Shown here one piece after another: positions 47,466 through 56,666 of a stretch of DNA of 64,000 nt. Below the pieces are notes generated by a model, which was not told where the DNA came from, did no database searches, and saw only the letters and a list, made by a program, of their open reading frames with translations. The stretch spans positions 186,001 to 250,000 of the forward strand of contig NZ_JAERQK010000002.1 in NCBI RefSeq assembly GCF_017912535.1, given 5' to 3'. The position numbers were made by a program, and so were the translations under genes. Positions within the stretch are counted from its first letter, which is position 1; each line of letters starts with the position of its first letter. Source of the stretch: Motiliproteus sediminis. Its GTDB lineage: Bacteria > Pseudomonadota > Gammaproteobacteria > Pseudomonadales > Balneatricaceae.

Positions 47466-48926
47466 TTAGACCGCGTCACTGATGCGCGGAATCACGCCAT
47501 CAGCAACCGGCTCTGCCACCGCGGTTTGCTTTTCAGCCATCACCACCGCGCGACTGACCAACGCTGTCGCTCGGGCAACATCGATATTGTCGGGAATCTT
47601 CTGCCCATCAGCCAGATAGGCCAGCGGCAAGCGGCATTCGACCACCGTACTCAGAACTTCGCCGAGACTGACCGCCTCGTCCATCTTGCTCAATACAACC
47701 CCATTGAGCCCCAGCTCCTTGACGTAGCCGTAGGCAGAGCGGAGCACCTGGTACTGCGCCGTGCTCGGCAACACCAACAGTTTTTTGATCCGGTGCCGGC
47801 TATCGGCCAACATCGCCAACTGCTCGGCACGCTGGGCGTCGTTACCGCCCATGCCCGCGGTGTCTACCAACACCAGCCGTTTGTCGCGCAAGCTGTCGAG
47901 CGCTTCATCCAGAGGACGGTTCTCATCGACCACCCGCACCGGAATATCCAGAATGCGACCAAAAGTACGCAACTGTTCATGGGCAGCAATGCGGTGGGAG
48001 TCGGTAGTCACCAACGCAATACCGGAACTACCATGCTTTAGCACGTAGCGCGCCGCGAGCTTGCCGATAGTCGTCGTCTTGCCAACGCCCGTCGCCCCCA
48101 CGAAGGCAACAATGCCGCCCCGATCCACCAGATCCTCACCCACCGCAGGCACCGCATCGGCGAGCCGGGCCAGCGCGATCTTCCAGGCCCGAGCAGCATC
48201 AATCCCCTCTTCAACACCCTGAACCAGACGACGCGCCAGAGTCTCGCGCAGCCCCACTCTGGCAAAGCGGTCGAGCAACCGCCGCTGCAACGGACTCACA
48301 TCCGATATTGTCGGCTTGGCCGGCGCCACTGCGGCCGGCGCTTGGGACTGAGCCAACTGCGCGCGCAACAACCCCTTCAGATCATCGATCTCGGCGCGCA
48401 TCGCCTGTAATTCACGATCGCGCTCAGTGGCAGCCGCCACTGCAGCCGGTGGCGCCGCACTCACCGCAGGCTTATCTGCGTCGCGCTGCCCGCGGCGCTG
48501 AAGATGCGCCAGCACCTCGTCCCAGGCATCATCATCCAGACTGATCTGCCGGTTTTTCCCTTTTGGCTGCAGCAGCGTGACCTCACCACTCTGGGCACGC
48601 GCCTGGCGCTCAGCCAACTGCCCCCGCGCACGCCCCATCTCCGCATCCAAGCGTGCTGGCCGCGAGGCGGCACCGCCCATCAAGGCGCTTAGCTGCCGCT
48701 GTTTACGCTCCTGTTCCCCCGCCTGCTTCAGGGTTTCCGGCCGCCTGGAGACAGGACGAGACAAAGAGTCCCGCGACTTGGGCGCGTCATATTCAAGCGC
48801 CACCACAACCTCAACACCGCCGGCGACACGATTATTGGAGAGGATAACGGCATCTGGACCAACCTCGTCACGCACCAGACGCATCGCCTGACTCATATCC
48901 GGAGCAAAGAAGCGCCTGACCTTCAC
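47466..48926 (-). CDS. flhF: Flagellar placement GTPase FlhF
   Basis: A 486-residue SRP-type GTPase. The variable basic N-terminal B domain and a disordered middle (residues about 60-190) precede the N-G domains with P-loop VGATGVGKTTTIGKLA, DTAGMGG and VLSKMDEA. It marks the pole for flagellar assembly. GTG 48926, with GGGAGA 7 bases upstream, is the start. It lies 40 bases after flhA. Confidence 0.96.
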   Translation of the reverse strand: MKVRRFFAPDMSQAMRLVRDEVGPDAVILSNNRVAGGVEVVVALEYDAPKSRDSLSRPVSRRPETLKQAGEQERKQRQLSALMGGAASRPARLDAEMGRARGQLAERQARAQSGEVTLLQPKGKNRQISLDDDAWDEVLAHLQRRGQRDADKPAVSAAPPAAVAAATERDRELQAMRAEIDDLKGLLRAQLAQSQAPAAVAPAKPTISDVSPLQRRLLDRFARVGLRETLARRLVQGVEEGIDAARAWKIALARLADAVPAVGEDLVDRGGIVAFVGATGVGKTTTIGKLAARYVLKHGSSGIALVTTDSHRIAAHEQLRTFGRILDIPVRVVDENRPLDEALDSLRDKRLVLVDTAGMGGNDAQRAEQLAMLADSRHRIKKLLVLPSTAQYQVLRSAYGYVKELGLNGVVLSKMDEAVSLGEVLSTVVECRLPLAYLADGQKIPDNIDVARATALVSRAVVMAEKQTAVAEPVADGVIPRISDAV

Positions 48927-48966
48927 GCCATCTCTCCCATCTGAGCCATCGATTCACTCCTTGCCA

Positions 48967-51063
48967 TTAGTTTCCACCCACGGTAGCCACGATCGTGACC
49001 TGTTTATTCTCCGGAATCTCCTGATAGGAGAGCACGTGGACCGGCTGCGTACCATAACGTACAAACCGCGCCATCAACGGCCGGATCGGCGCTGCCACCA
49101 GCAGCACTGCCGGCTTGCCCGCAGCCTCCTGGCGCTCGGCCGCCTGATTCAACGACTGCTGCAAACGCTCCGCCATTCCCGGCTCCAGCGCCAGGCCCTC
49201 TTCGGCTCCACTTTGCTGGAAAGACTTAAGCAACAACTGTTCCAGCTGGGGATCGACAGTAATAACCGGCAGCTCCGGCTCGCCACCATTGATCTCCTGT
49301 ACAATCAGCCGCGCCAGCGCCACCCGCACCGAAGCCGTCAAAGCGCCAACATCTTGACTAACCGATGCCGCATCCGTCAAATTCTCGGCGATTGTTCGCA
49401 GATCTCGCACCGGCACCTGCTCCCGCAGCAGGTTCTGCAGCACTTTCAACAGCACGCTGACCGAGAGCTTATTGTTCAACTCCTCCACCAGCTTCGGCGA
49501 CGATTTACCCAGCAGTTCCAGCAACTGCTGAACCTCTTCATGCCCCAACAACTCCTGCGCATTCTGGGACATCACCTGATTCAGATGGGTCGCCACCACC
49601 GTACCGGCATCCACCACGGTGTATCCCAGCGTCTGAGCATGATCCTTCTGCCCCGCCTCGATCCAGATCGCATCCAACCCAAACGCCGGATCTTTGGTTT
49701 CGATCCCCTTTAGCGTACCGAACACCTGCCCCGGATTGATCGCCAACTCGCGATCCGGATACACTTCAGCCTCGCCCACCGTCACCCCCTGCAGGGTAAT
49801 GCGATAACCGCCGGGCACCAGGTCCAGGTTATCCCGGATATGCACCGACGGCACCAGAAAGCCGAGATCCTGTGACAGCTTTTTGCGCACCCCGCGAATC
49901 CGCCCCAGCAGCTGACCACCCTGGGCACGATCCACCAAAGGAATAAGACGATAGCCCACCTCCAGCCCGATCATGTCAACCGGTGCCACATCATCCCAAC
50001 CCAGTTCCTTGTGCTCCACCTCAGGCTCCGGCGCCGCCTCTTCAGCCTGCTCCAGCTGCGACGCCTTCAACTCTGCCACACGATTCTTGCGAGCAATCAG
50101 GTAAGCACCGCCAGCAGCAATTCCCCCCAACCCCAGGAAGGCCACGTGAGGCATTCCCGGCACCAACCCCATGATAATCAGGATTCCGGCCGCAACACTG
50201 AGCGCACGGGGGGTGGCGAACATCTGATGGAGAATCTGCCCGCCCATATCCGAGCTGGTATTAACCCGGGTGACCATGATGGCGGCGGCCGTGGAGAGCA
50301 ACAGCGAGGGAATCTGCGCCACCAGACCATCACCAATGGTCAGCAACGAGTAATTGCGCACAGCCATATCGAAACTGAGATCATGCTGGGCCATACCGAT
50401 ACCCAGACCGCCCAGAATGTTGATCACCAGGATCAGGATGCCAGCCACCGCATCGCCACGCACAAACTTGCTGGCACCATCCATTGAGCCGTAGAAATCC
50501 GCTTCCTGCGTAACATCCTGACGCCGGGCCTTGGCCTCATCCTGCCCAATCAGGCCTGCATTGAGATCCGCATCGATCGCCATCTGCTTGCCAGGCATGG
50601 CATCCAAGGTAAAGCGAGCGCTTACTTCAGAGATACGGCCCGCACCCTTGGTTACAACCACAAAGTTGATGATGACGAGAATGGCAAACACCACCAGACC
50701 CACGACATAATTGCCGCCAATCACCACCTCGCCAAAGGCCTCGATTACCTTACCCGCCGCATCGCCACCCTCGTGCCCGTAGAGCAACACCACGCGAGTT
50801 GACGCAACATTAAGCGCCAGCCGTAGCAAGGTAGCGATCAACAAAATGGTGGGGAAAACGGCAAACTCGAGCGGGCGCAGGGTATAGACTGCCACCAGCA
50901 GCACGACCAGCGACAGGGCGATATTGAAGGTAAAGAATACGTCGAGCAGAAACGGCGGCATCGGCAGCGTAACCATCGCCAACACGATGAGCAGCAGCAG
51001 CGGAATCCCCAGATTCCCCTGCGACAGACTACGCATATTGCCTACCAAGGCCGAACGATCCAC
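48967..51063 (-). CDS. flhA: Flagellar export gate protein FlhA
   Basis: A 698-residue inner-membrane export component: about eight helices in the first 330 residues with the conserved FHIPEP-type block (around MPGKQMAIDADLNAGLIGQDEA) and a cytoplasmic domain that binds chaperone-substrate complexes. GTG 51063 is the likely start. It leads the flhA-flhF-fleN-fliA unit; a terminator-like hairpin separates it from flhB, so it probably has its own promoter. Confidence 0.97.
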   Translation of the reverse strand: MDRSALVGNMRSLSQGNLGIPLLLLIVLAMVTLPMPPFLLDVFFTFNIALSLVVLLVAVYTLRPLEFAVFPTILLIATLLRLALNVASTRVVLLYGHEGGDAAGKVIEAFGEVVIGGNYVVGLVVFAILVIINFVVVTKGAGRISEVSARFTLDAMPGKQMAIDADLNAGLIGQDEAKARRQDVTQEADFYGSMDGASKFVRGDAVAGILILVINILGGLGIGMAQHDLSFDMAVRNYSLLTIGDGLVAQIPSLLLSTAAAIMVTRVNTSSDMGGQILHQMFATPRALSVAAGILIIMGLVPGMPHVAFLGLGGIAAGGAYLIARKNRVAELKASQLEQAEEAAPEPEVEHKELGWDDVAPVDMIGLEVGYRLIPLVDRAQGGQLLGRIRGVRKKLSQDLGFLVPSVHIRDNLDLVPGGYRITLQGVTVGEAEVYPDRELAINPGQVFGTLKGIETKDPAFGLDAIWIEAGQKDHAQTLGYTVVDAGTVVATHLNQVMSQNAQELLGHEEVQQLLELLGKSSPKLVEELNNKLSVSVLLKVLQNLLREQVPVRDLRTIAENLTDAASVSQDVGALTASVRVALARLIVQEINGGEPELPVITVDPQLEQLLLKSFQQSGAEEGLALEPGMAERLQQSLNQAAERQEAAGKPAVLLVAAPIRPLMARFVRYGTQPVHVLSYQEIPENKQVTIVATVGGN

Positions 51064-51148
51064 ACCTATCCCCGATCGAGCGCTAACGACCTGCTACAGC
51101 CGAAGCGTCAAATTAATGACAAAAAAGCATCTAAAGGATTGATAACGC

Positions 51149-51176
51149 AAAAAGCGTTCCAGAACGTTCTTTTTTT
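51149..51176. terminator. Symmetric hairpin between flhB and flhA
   Basis: CGTTC/GAACG stem with a 2-base loop, extended by A and T runs on both sides with one mismatch, 5 bases beyond the flhB stop. It can end transcription in either direction and separates the fliK-flhB group from the flhA group. Confidence 0.6.
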
Positions 51177-51180
51177 GACA

Positions 51181-52317
51181 CTAATCGTCTCGACGGAGGT
51201 CGTCCGGAATAGGAAGATCACCCAGGTCGCCAGGCTTCGGACCTCGCCGGCGCTGGTATTCACGCAGCTGATAGACGTAGGCCAGTATCTGCGCCACCGC
51301 CACATAAAGCCCCTCGGGAATCTCCTGCTCGAGCTCGGCATTAAAGTAAATAGCCCGCGCCAGGGGCGGTGCGGTGACCACCGGAACATCATGCTCGGCG
51401 GCTATCTCCCGGATCTTGAGCGCAACCTGATCCACCCCTTTGGCGACTACCACCGGCGCGGACTGTTCCTGATCCCGATAGCGCAGCGCCACTGCGTAGT
51501 GCTCGGGGTTAGTAATGACCACATCCGCCTGCGGCACCTCGCTCATCATCCGTCGCTGGGCGATTTCATGTTGCAGCTGGCGAATTCGCCCTTTCACCTC
51601 GGGCTTACCCTCGGTGTTCTTCATCTCGTCTTTAACCTCTTGCAGGGTCATGCGCAGCTTTTTCTGATAGTCATAAAGCTGATAAGGCACATCCACTGCG
51701 GTAATCAAAATCATGGTCGAGGCCATCAACAGGAATGCCCAGGCCAGGATCTCGACCCCATGCCGCATCGCCGTGATCACATCCTGGTTGGCAAGGCCTA
51801 GCAACGCTTTCTCCTGCATCACCAGCACCACAACCGAGAGAGCGCCCACCACCAGAAACTTGGCCAACCCCTTGAACAGCTCAACCAGCGCCTTGAGGGA
51901 AAACATCCGCTTAATCCCTTCCAGCGGATTGAGGCGACTGAACTTGGGCGCCATCGCCTTGGCGCTGAAGTTCCACCCTCCCAGAGCAATGGGACCCGCC
52001 AGCGCCGCAATGACCAGCAACAGAAACAGAAAACCCAGCCGCCATCCCATCTCGCCCACCGAGTGGCCCAGATGCATAAACATCTTCTGAGGGTCGAAGA
52101 TATCCTGTCGCGAAAGGGTGAAATTAAATTCCATCAGGGCCGCCAGCCCTGTACCCACATGACTACCGAGAGTCAAAAAGCAGGCCGCCGCCACCAGCAG
52201 CAACACCGTCGTATTGAGCTCTTTAGAGCGTGCAATATCGCCCTTCTCCCGGGCGTCGCGTAGTCGTTTCGCCGTGGGCTCTTCGGTTTTCTCCTGTCCC
52301 GTCTCCTGCTCAGCCAC
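51181..52317 (-). CDS. flhB: Flagellar export switch protein FlhB
   Basis: A 378-residue protein with four helices and a cytoplasmic C-terminal domain. The autocleavage loop reads NPEH (VVITNPEHYAVAL) rather than the textbook NPTH. It switches export from hook to filament subunits. GTG 52317 with AGGAG upstream is the start. It ends the fliK-to-flhB group. Confidence 0.97.
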   Translation of the reverse strand: MAEQETGQEKTEEPTAKRLRDAREKGDIARSKELNTTVLLLVAAACFLTLGSHVGTGLAALMEFNFTLSRQDIFDPQKMFMHLGHSVGEMGWRLGFLFLLLVIAALAGPIALGGWNFSAKAMAPKFSRLNPLEGIKRMFSLKALVELFKGLAKFLVVGALSVVVLVMQEKALLGLANQDVITAMRHGVEILAWAFLLMASTMILITAVDVPYQLYDYQKKLRMTLQEVKDEMKNTEGKPEVKGRIRQLQHEIAQRRMMSEVPQADVVITNPEHYAVALRYRDQEQSAPVVVAKGVDQVALKIREIAAEHDVPVVTAPPLARAIYFNAELEQEIPEGLYVAVAQILAYVYQLREYQRRRGPKPGDLGDLPIPDDLRRDD

Positions 52318-52321
52318 GCTA

Positions 52322-53101
52322 CTAACTCCTGATCAACAGGGCGCCGACCATATCCAGCGCCTCGGTAGCGATACGGTGATACTGACCAACGAAATCTGAC
52401 AGCGCCACCCAGGTAATAAACAGACCAAACAGCATGGTAAACGGAAAACCGATAGCAAAGATGTTCAGCTGCGGAGCCGCCTTGGTCATGATACCAAAGG
52501 CAAAGTTCACCACTAACAGCGAGATCACTGCCGGCAGCGCCAGCACCAGCGCACCGGCAAACATCCAACTGCCACTCGCAACCAAGCGCCACAGCGACTC
52601 GCCGGCAATCCCCCCCTCGGTCAGAGGCAGGATAGTGAAGCTGTCAACGATCACCGCTACCAGCACCAGATGCCCATTCATGGACAGAAACAGCAGCATG
52701 GTCAGCATCAGATAGAACTGCGACAGTACCACCACCGAAACCCCGTTGGTGGGGTCAGAGATGGAGGCAAAACCAAGACCCATCTGCGAGGAGATCAGCT
52801 GCCCACCCAGAGTGAACACCTGAAAAAAGACCTGCACCATAAAACCCAGCGCAAAACCGATCAGTAGCTGCTGACCGACGATCAGCGCCAGCTGCGGCGA
52901 CAGCCCTTCCGGCGTCGGCACCTCCGGCAGCAACGGCATCACCAGCAGCGTCAGCGCAACGGCGAAGCCGAGCCGGATACGCACCGGGACCAGCTGGGTA
53001 CCGATCATCGGTACCACCATCACAAAAGCACCGATCCGGAACAGCGGCCAGAGAAAGCGGAACATCCACTCCACCAGCTCGGGTACGCTCAGCGCCAGCA
53101 T
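52322..53101 (-). CDS. fliR: Flagellar export gate protein FliR
   Basis: A 259-residue integral membrane protein with several helices and the typical N-terminal W(M)FRFLWPLFRIGAFVMVVPMIG. Part of the FliPQR export gate. It starts 7 bases after fliQ. Confidence 0.96.
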   Translation of the reverse strand: MLALSVPELVEWMFRFLWPLFRIGAFVMVVPMIGTQLVPVRIRLGFAVALTLLVMPLLPEVPTPEGLSPQLALIVGQQLLIGFALGFMVQVFFQVFTLGGQLISSQMGLGFASISDPTNGVSVVVLSQFYLMLTMLLFLSMNGHLVLVAVIVDSFTILPLTEGGIAGESLWRLVASGSWMFAGALVLALPAVISLLVVNFAFGIMTKAAPQLNIFAIGFPFTMLFGLFITWVALSDFVGQYHRIATEALDMVGALLIRS

Positions 53102-53108
53102 GATGAGA

Positions 53109-53378
53109 TCACCCGATCAACAGCGGAATATTGGTGAACAGGAAGTTAAAATAATCGGTCAGTTTGGTCAGAATCCAGGAACCAGCGACCATTACCGTTG
53201 CCAAGGTCATCAACAGGCGCGGCAGAAAACTGAGGGTCTGTTCGTTAATCTGGGTGGCAGCCTGAAACACCGCGATAATCAAGCCCACCACCAGACTGGG
53301 AGTGATCAGTACCGCCACGATCAGGATCACCAGCCAAAAGGCATCCCGAAACAGATCAAGCACCACTTCGGGTGTCAT
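53109..53378 (-). CDS. fliQ: Flagellar export gate protein FliQ
   Basis: An 89-residue two-helix protein (MTPEVVLDLFRDAFWLVILI ... LLMTLATVMVAGSWILTKL). ATG 53378 has GGAGG about 9 bases upstream; the frame runs on 17 codons but FliQ is always about 89 residues. Lies between fliP and fliR. Confidence 0.96.
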   Translation of the reverse strand: MTPEVVLDLFRDAFWLVILIVAVLITPSLVVGLIIAVFQAATQINEQTLSFLPRLLMTLATVMVAGSWILTKLTDYFNFLFTNIPLLIG

Positions 53379-53397
53379 CACAATGCCCTCCCCGGCT

Positions 53398-54138
53398 CTA
53401 AGTACCGAAACTTGCGGCCAGCGTACCAATCACCATCGCCCAGCCATCCACCAGCACAAACAGCATGATCTTGAACGGCAACGAAATAATTATCGGCGAC
53501 AACATCATCATCCCCATCGCCATCAACACCGACGCTACCACCAGGTCGATTATTAGGAAGGGGATAAACAGCATAAAGCCGATCTGAAACGCGGTTTTCA
53601 GCTCACTGGTAACAAAGGCCGGCACCAGAATACCGAACGGCAACTCCTCTGGCGAGGCTATCGGCCCGCTACCTGAGATACGCACGAAGAGCGCTATGTC
53701 GTCCTCACGGGTTTGCGCCAGCATGAAGCTGCGAAAAGGCTGAGCTGCTCGCTCGACGGCCTGTAACGCGTCCAGCTCTTCATTGAGGTAGGGCTGCACC
53801 GCCTCAGCGTTCACCCGGTCCAGCACCGGAGTCATAATAAAAAAGCTCAGGAACAGCGCCAGCCCCACCAGTATCTGGTTCGAAGGCGTCTGCTGCAGGC
53901 CCAGCGCCTGACGCAGGATAGCGAATACAATGACGATGCGGGTGAAGGAGGTCATCATCATGACGATGGCTGGCAGGAACGTCAGCATCGTCATCAGGAT
54001 GAGGATCTGCAGGGTCACCGAGTAACTGGGATTACCCGCGTCATCGGTGGTCACCGTCACCGCCGGTATACCGGACGGCTCGGCCCAGCCCAGCGCCGGC
54101 AGCAACAACAGCAAGAACGGCAACCAGCGTAGCATCAT
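53398..54138 (-). CDS. fliP: Flagellar export gate protein FliP
   Basis: A 246-residue protein with signal peptide and four later helices; conserved [37 protein letters not shown]. Core of the export gate. ATG overlaps the fliO stop (ATGATG); 54135 is an alternative in-frame start. Confidence 0.97.
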   Translation of the reverse strand: MMLRWLPFLLLLLPALGWAEPSGIPAVTVTTDDAGNPSYSVTLQILILMTMLTFLPAIVMMMTSFTRIVIVFAILRQALGLQQTPSNQILVGLALFLSFFIMTPVLDRVNAEAVQPYLNEELDALQAVERAAQPFRSFMLAQTREDDIALFVRISGSGPIASPEELPFGILVPAFVTSELKTAFQIGFMLFIPFLIIDLVVASVLMAMGMMMLSPIIISLPFKIMLFVLVDGWAMVIGTLAASFGT

Positions 54139-54557
54139 CCGCGCCCACTCCCGGACCGCAGCGCCTGTTTCAGGCGCTCACGAAACTCCCCACCACCCGG
54201 GCTGGCCGTATCCAGTACCGGCTCATCAAAACGCTGCAGCAAGCTGACCCGCCCCGGAGCGACGCCGAGCAGCAACTGCTGCCCGCCGATGTCGACCAGC
54301 ACCACGCGCTCGCGGGTACTAAGGGGCAGCATCGCCACCACCTTCATCCCCTTGGTCGCAAAGCCGGCACCAGCCTGCATCCGACGCATCAACCAGGCCA
54401 GCACGAAGATGGCGGCCACTACCAGCAGCAACGCCAACAGCACCTGAATGATAGAGCCGGAGCTGACCGGACTAACAGAAGACGCGGCCCCACTGGTTGC
54501 AGCCTGCGAGGCAACAGGCAGCAACAGCAACAGAGCCGGTAAGAGATGCTGCCGCAT
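54135..54557 (-). CDS. fliO: Flagellar export gate assembly protein FliO
   Basis: A 140-residue protein with a signal-like N-terminus, a membrane helix ([22 protein letters not shown]) and the cytoplasmic motif [30 protein letters not shown] characteristic of FliO. It helps assemble FliP. One base separates it from fliN. Confidence 0.94.
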   Translation of the reverse strand: MRQHLLPALLLLLPVASQAATSGAASSVSPVSSGSIIQVLLALLLVVAAIFVLAWLMRRMQAGAGFATKGMKVVAMLPLSTRERVVLVDIGGQQLLLGVAPGRVSLLQRFDEPVLDTASPGGGEFRERLKQALRSGSGRG

Positions 54558-54558
54558 G

Positions 54559-55020
54559 CTAGCGCAGCTTACGAATACGTTCTGACGGACTGACGACGTC
54601 GGTCAATCGAATCCCAAAACGCTCGTTGACCACCACCACCTCTCCATGCGCGATCAACGTACCGTTGACTTTGATATCCAGCGGCTCACCCGCCATGCGA
54701 TCCAGCTCGATAACCGAGCCCTGGCTCAACTGCAACAGATTACGGATCGCAATTTCGGTGCTGCCGACCTCCATCGAGATCGACACCGGGATATCAAGTA
54801 TGACATCCAGATCCGGATTTGAGACCGGTCCCGAGCTCTCATCCTGCAACTGGTCCAGCTCCACCGGCTCGGCATCCTCTTCGACACCCTGCTCGGCCAT
54901 CGCCGCAGCCCAGTCATCCTCTACGGCCGCAGCATCAGTTGTGGTCTGCTCTTCCAGCGCGGCGGCCCACTCGTCGGCCATCGCCTGTTCGTCTTCGGGG
55001 GTCTTATTGTCGTCGCTCAT
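54559..55020 (-). CDS. fliN: Flagellar switch protein FliN
   Basis: A 153-residue C-ring protein. The C-terminal 75 residues are the SpoA domain (LDVILDIPVSISMEVGSTEIAIRNLLQLSQGSVIELDR); the acidic N-terminal 70 residues are longer than in E. coli FliN (137 in total) and carry two near-copies of the sequence ADEWAAALEEQ/EDDWAAAMAEQ. Confidence 0.96.
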   Translation of the reverse strand: MSDDNKTPEDEQAMADEWAAALEEQTTTDAAAVEDDWAAAMAEQGVEEDAEPVELDQLQDESSGPVSNPDLDVILDIPVSISMEVGSTEIAIRNLLQLSQGSVIELDRMAGEPLDIKVNGTLIAHGEVVVVNERFGIRLTDVVSPSERIRKLR

Positions 55021-55047
55021 TCGCTCTTTCTCTCAGCCTGTAGCCGC

Positions 55048-56025
55048 CTAATTTTCCTGCCGCTTGATGCGATCAAGCACTTTAACCGCCAGATTCTGGC
55101 GCGATACGCCCAATTTGCACTTAAGAATCGGAATACCATTGGCCCTTAGCGTCAGCGCATCAGGAATCTCCACCGGAATCACATCACCGGCCTCCATCTC
55201 CAGAATATCCCGCAGTGAAATCTGGCGCTTGGCCACCGTCATGTCCAACTGCACCCGCGCATCCATAATATCGGCCCGCAGCGCATTGACCCAGCGATCA
55301 TCCTGTTCGTCGACATCACTCTGAACGCCCGCGTCGAGCATTTCACGTATCGGCTCCAGCATCGAGTACGGCATGGTGACATGCAGATCACCGCCGCCAC
55401 CGTCGAGCTCGATATGGAAGGTGCTGACCACGACCACCTCACTGGGGCTGACGATGTTTGCCATGGCTGGGTTAACTTCCGAGTTAACATACTCAAAGTC
55501 CACCTTCAGCACCGGCGCCCAAGCCTCGCGCAGATCAACAAAAATCTGCGCCAACAGCATCTGCACGATACGGATTTCGGTTGGGGTAAATTCTCGTCCC
55601 TCGATCTTGGCATGCCGACCATCGCCACCGAAGAAGTTATCCACCAGCTTGAATACCAGCTTGGCATCCATGATAAACAGGCTGGTGCCCCTGAGCGGTC
55701 GCACCTTCACCAGATTGAGACTGGTGGGCACATAGAGGGTGTGGACGTATTCACCGAACTTGAGAATCTGAATACCGCCGACCGACACATCAGCGCTGCG
55801 ACGCAGAATATTGAACAAACTAATGCGGGTGTAGCGAGCAAAGCGCTCGTTGATCATCTCCAGCGTGGGCATGCGCCCGCGCACGATCCGCTCCTGACTG
55901 GTCAGGTCATAGGCGCGCGCCGCATCCGGGTCAAGATCTTCCTCTTCAGTGTCGATCGCACCATCATCGACGCCATGCAACAACGCATCGATTTCATCTT
56001 GAGAAAGCAGATCCTGGACACTCAT
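55048..56025 (-). CDS. fliM: Flagellar switch protein FliM
   Basis: A 325-residue C-ring protein. Its N-terminal peptide SQDEIDALLHG (residues 8-18) binds CheY-P; the middle CheC-like domain and the C-terminal SpoA domain bind FliG and FliN. Starts ATG 56025, 16 bases after fliL. Confidence 0.97.
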   Translation of the reverse strand: MSVQDLLSQDEIDALLHGVDDGAIDTEEEDLDPDAARAYDLTSQERIVRGRMPTLEMINERFARYTRISLFNILRRSADVSVGGIQILKFGEYVHTLYVPTSLNLVKVRPLRGTSLFIMDAKLVFKLVDNFFGGDGRHAKIEGREFTPTEIRIVQMLLAQIFVDLREAWAPVLKVDFEYVNSEVNPAMANIVSPSEVVVVSTFHIELDGGGGDLHVTMPYSMLEPIREMLDAGVQSDVDEQDDRWVNALRADIMDARVQLDMTVAKRQISLRDILEMEAGDVIPVEIPDALTLRANGIPILKCKLGVSRQNLAVKVLDRIKRQEN

Positions 56026-56041
56026 GGTCTCGGTAGCTCCG

Positions 56042-56563
56042 CTATTGCATCACGAAGTTAGTAAAGTAGACCGCCTCGATTCCGGGACGCCCCGTTTCCT
56101 GCTGCAGTATCTCCTGCACTTTGCGGGTTGCCTCCTGACGCAGACGCTCCTTGCCCTCGGTAGTCTGCATCTCGGTGAAACTCTGATTAGAGAACAAGGT
56201 ACTCAGCGAATGCACCACCAGCGGCATATGCTTCTCCAGATCCGGCTGCACACTGGGATCACGCGTCAGCGCTTCAGCGTATACCTGCATGAAACGCTGC
56301 CGCCCGGTCGGCTCGTAAAAGTTGGCGATAAACGACGGCTTGCCCCCCAAGGTACGCAATTTGATATAGATCGCCTCTTTGCGCTTGCCCGTAGAGTCCT
56401 CCGCCTGCTCGGCCACAGCCTCATCATCGCTACTGAGGAAATACCACGCAGCGCCAGCCGCCACCGCTCCCAGCAGAACGACGATCACCACCACCAGAAT
56501 AATTACCAGCTTATTGGAGCCACCCTTAGCCGGCGATTCCAGTTCTTCCTGTTCTTCAGCCAT
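56042..56563 (-). CDS. fliL: Flagellar basal body protein FliL
   Basis: A 173-residue inner-membrane protein with one N-terminal helix (LVIILVVVIVVLLGAVAAGAAWYF) and a periplasmic domain ending in VYFTNFVMQ. It stabilises stator-rotor interaction. ATG 56563 with AAGGA upstream. The 103-base gap before it, after fliK, holds a short CCTTG-CGC-CAAGG hairpin but no clear promoter. Confidence 0.94.
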   Translation of the reverse strand: MAEEQEELESPAKGGSNKLVIILVVVIVVLLGAVAAGAAWYFLSSDDEAVAEQAEDSTGKRKEAIYIKLRTLGGKPSFIANFYEPTGRQRFMQVYAEALTRDPSVQPDLEKHMPLVVHSLSTLFSNQSFTEMQTTEGKERLRQEATRKVQEILQQETGRPGIEAVYFTNFVMQ

Positions 56564-56666
56564 TTTCCTTCAGATCCTAACACCTTGGCGCAAGGTTGGT
56601 TTCCCCTTCGCCGACGCTCTCAAAACTGGGCCCGACTATATCATAATTCAAGGCCGCAGCATTGAT

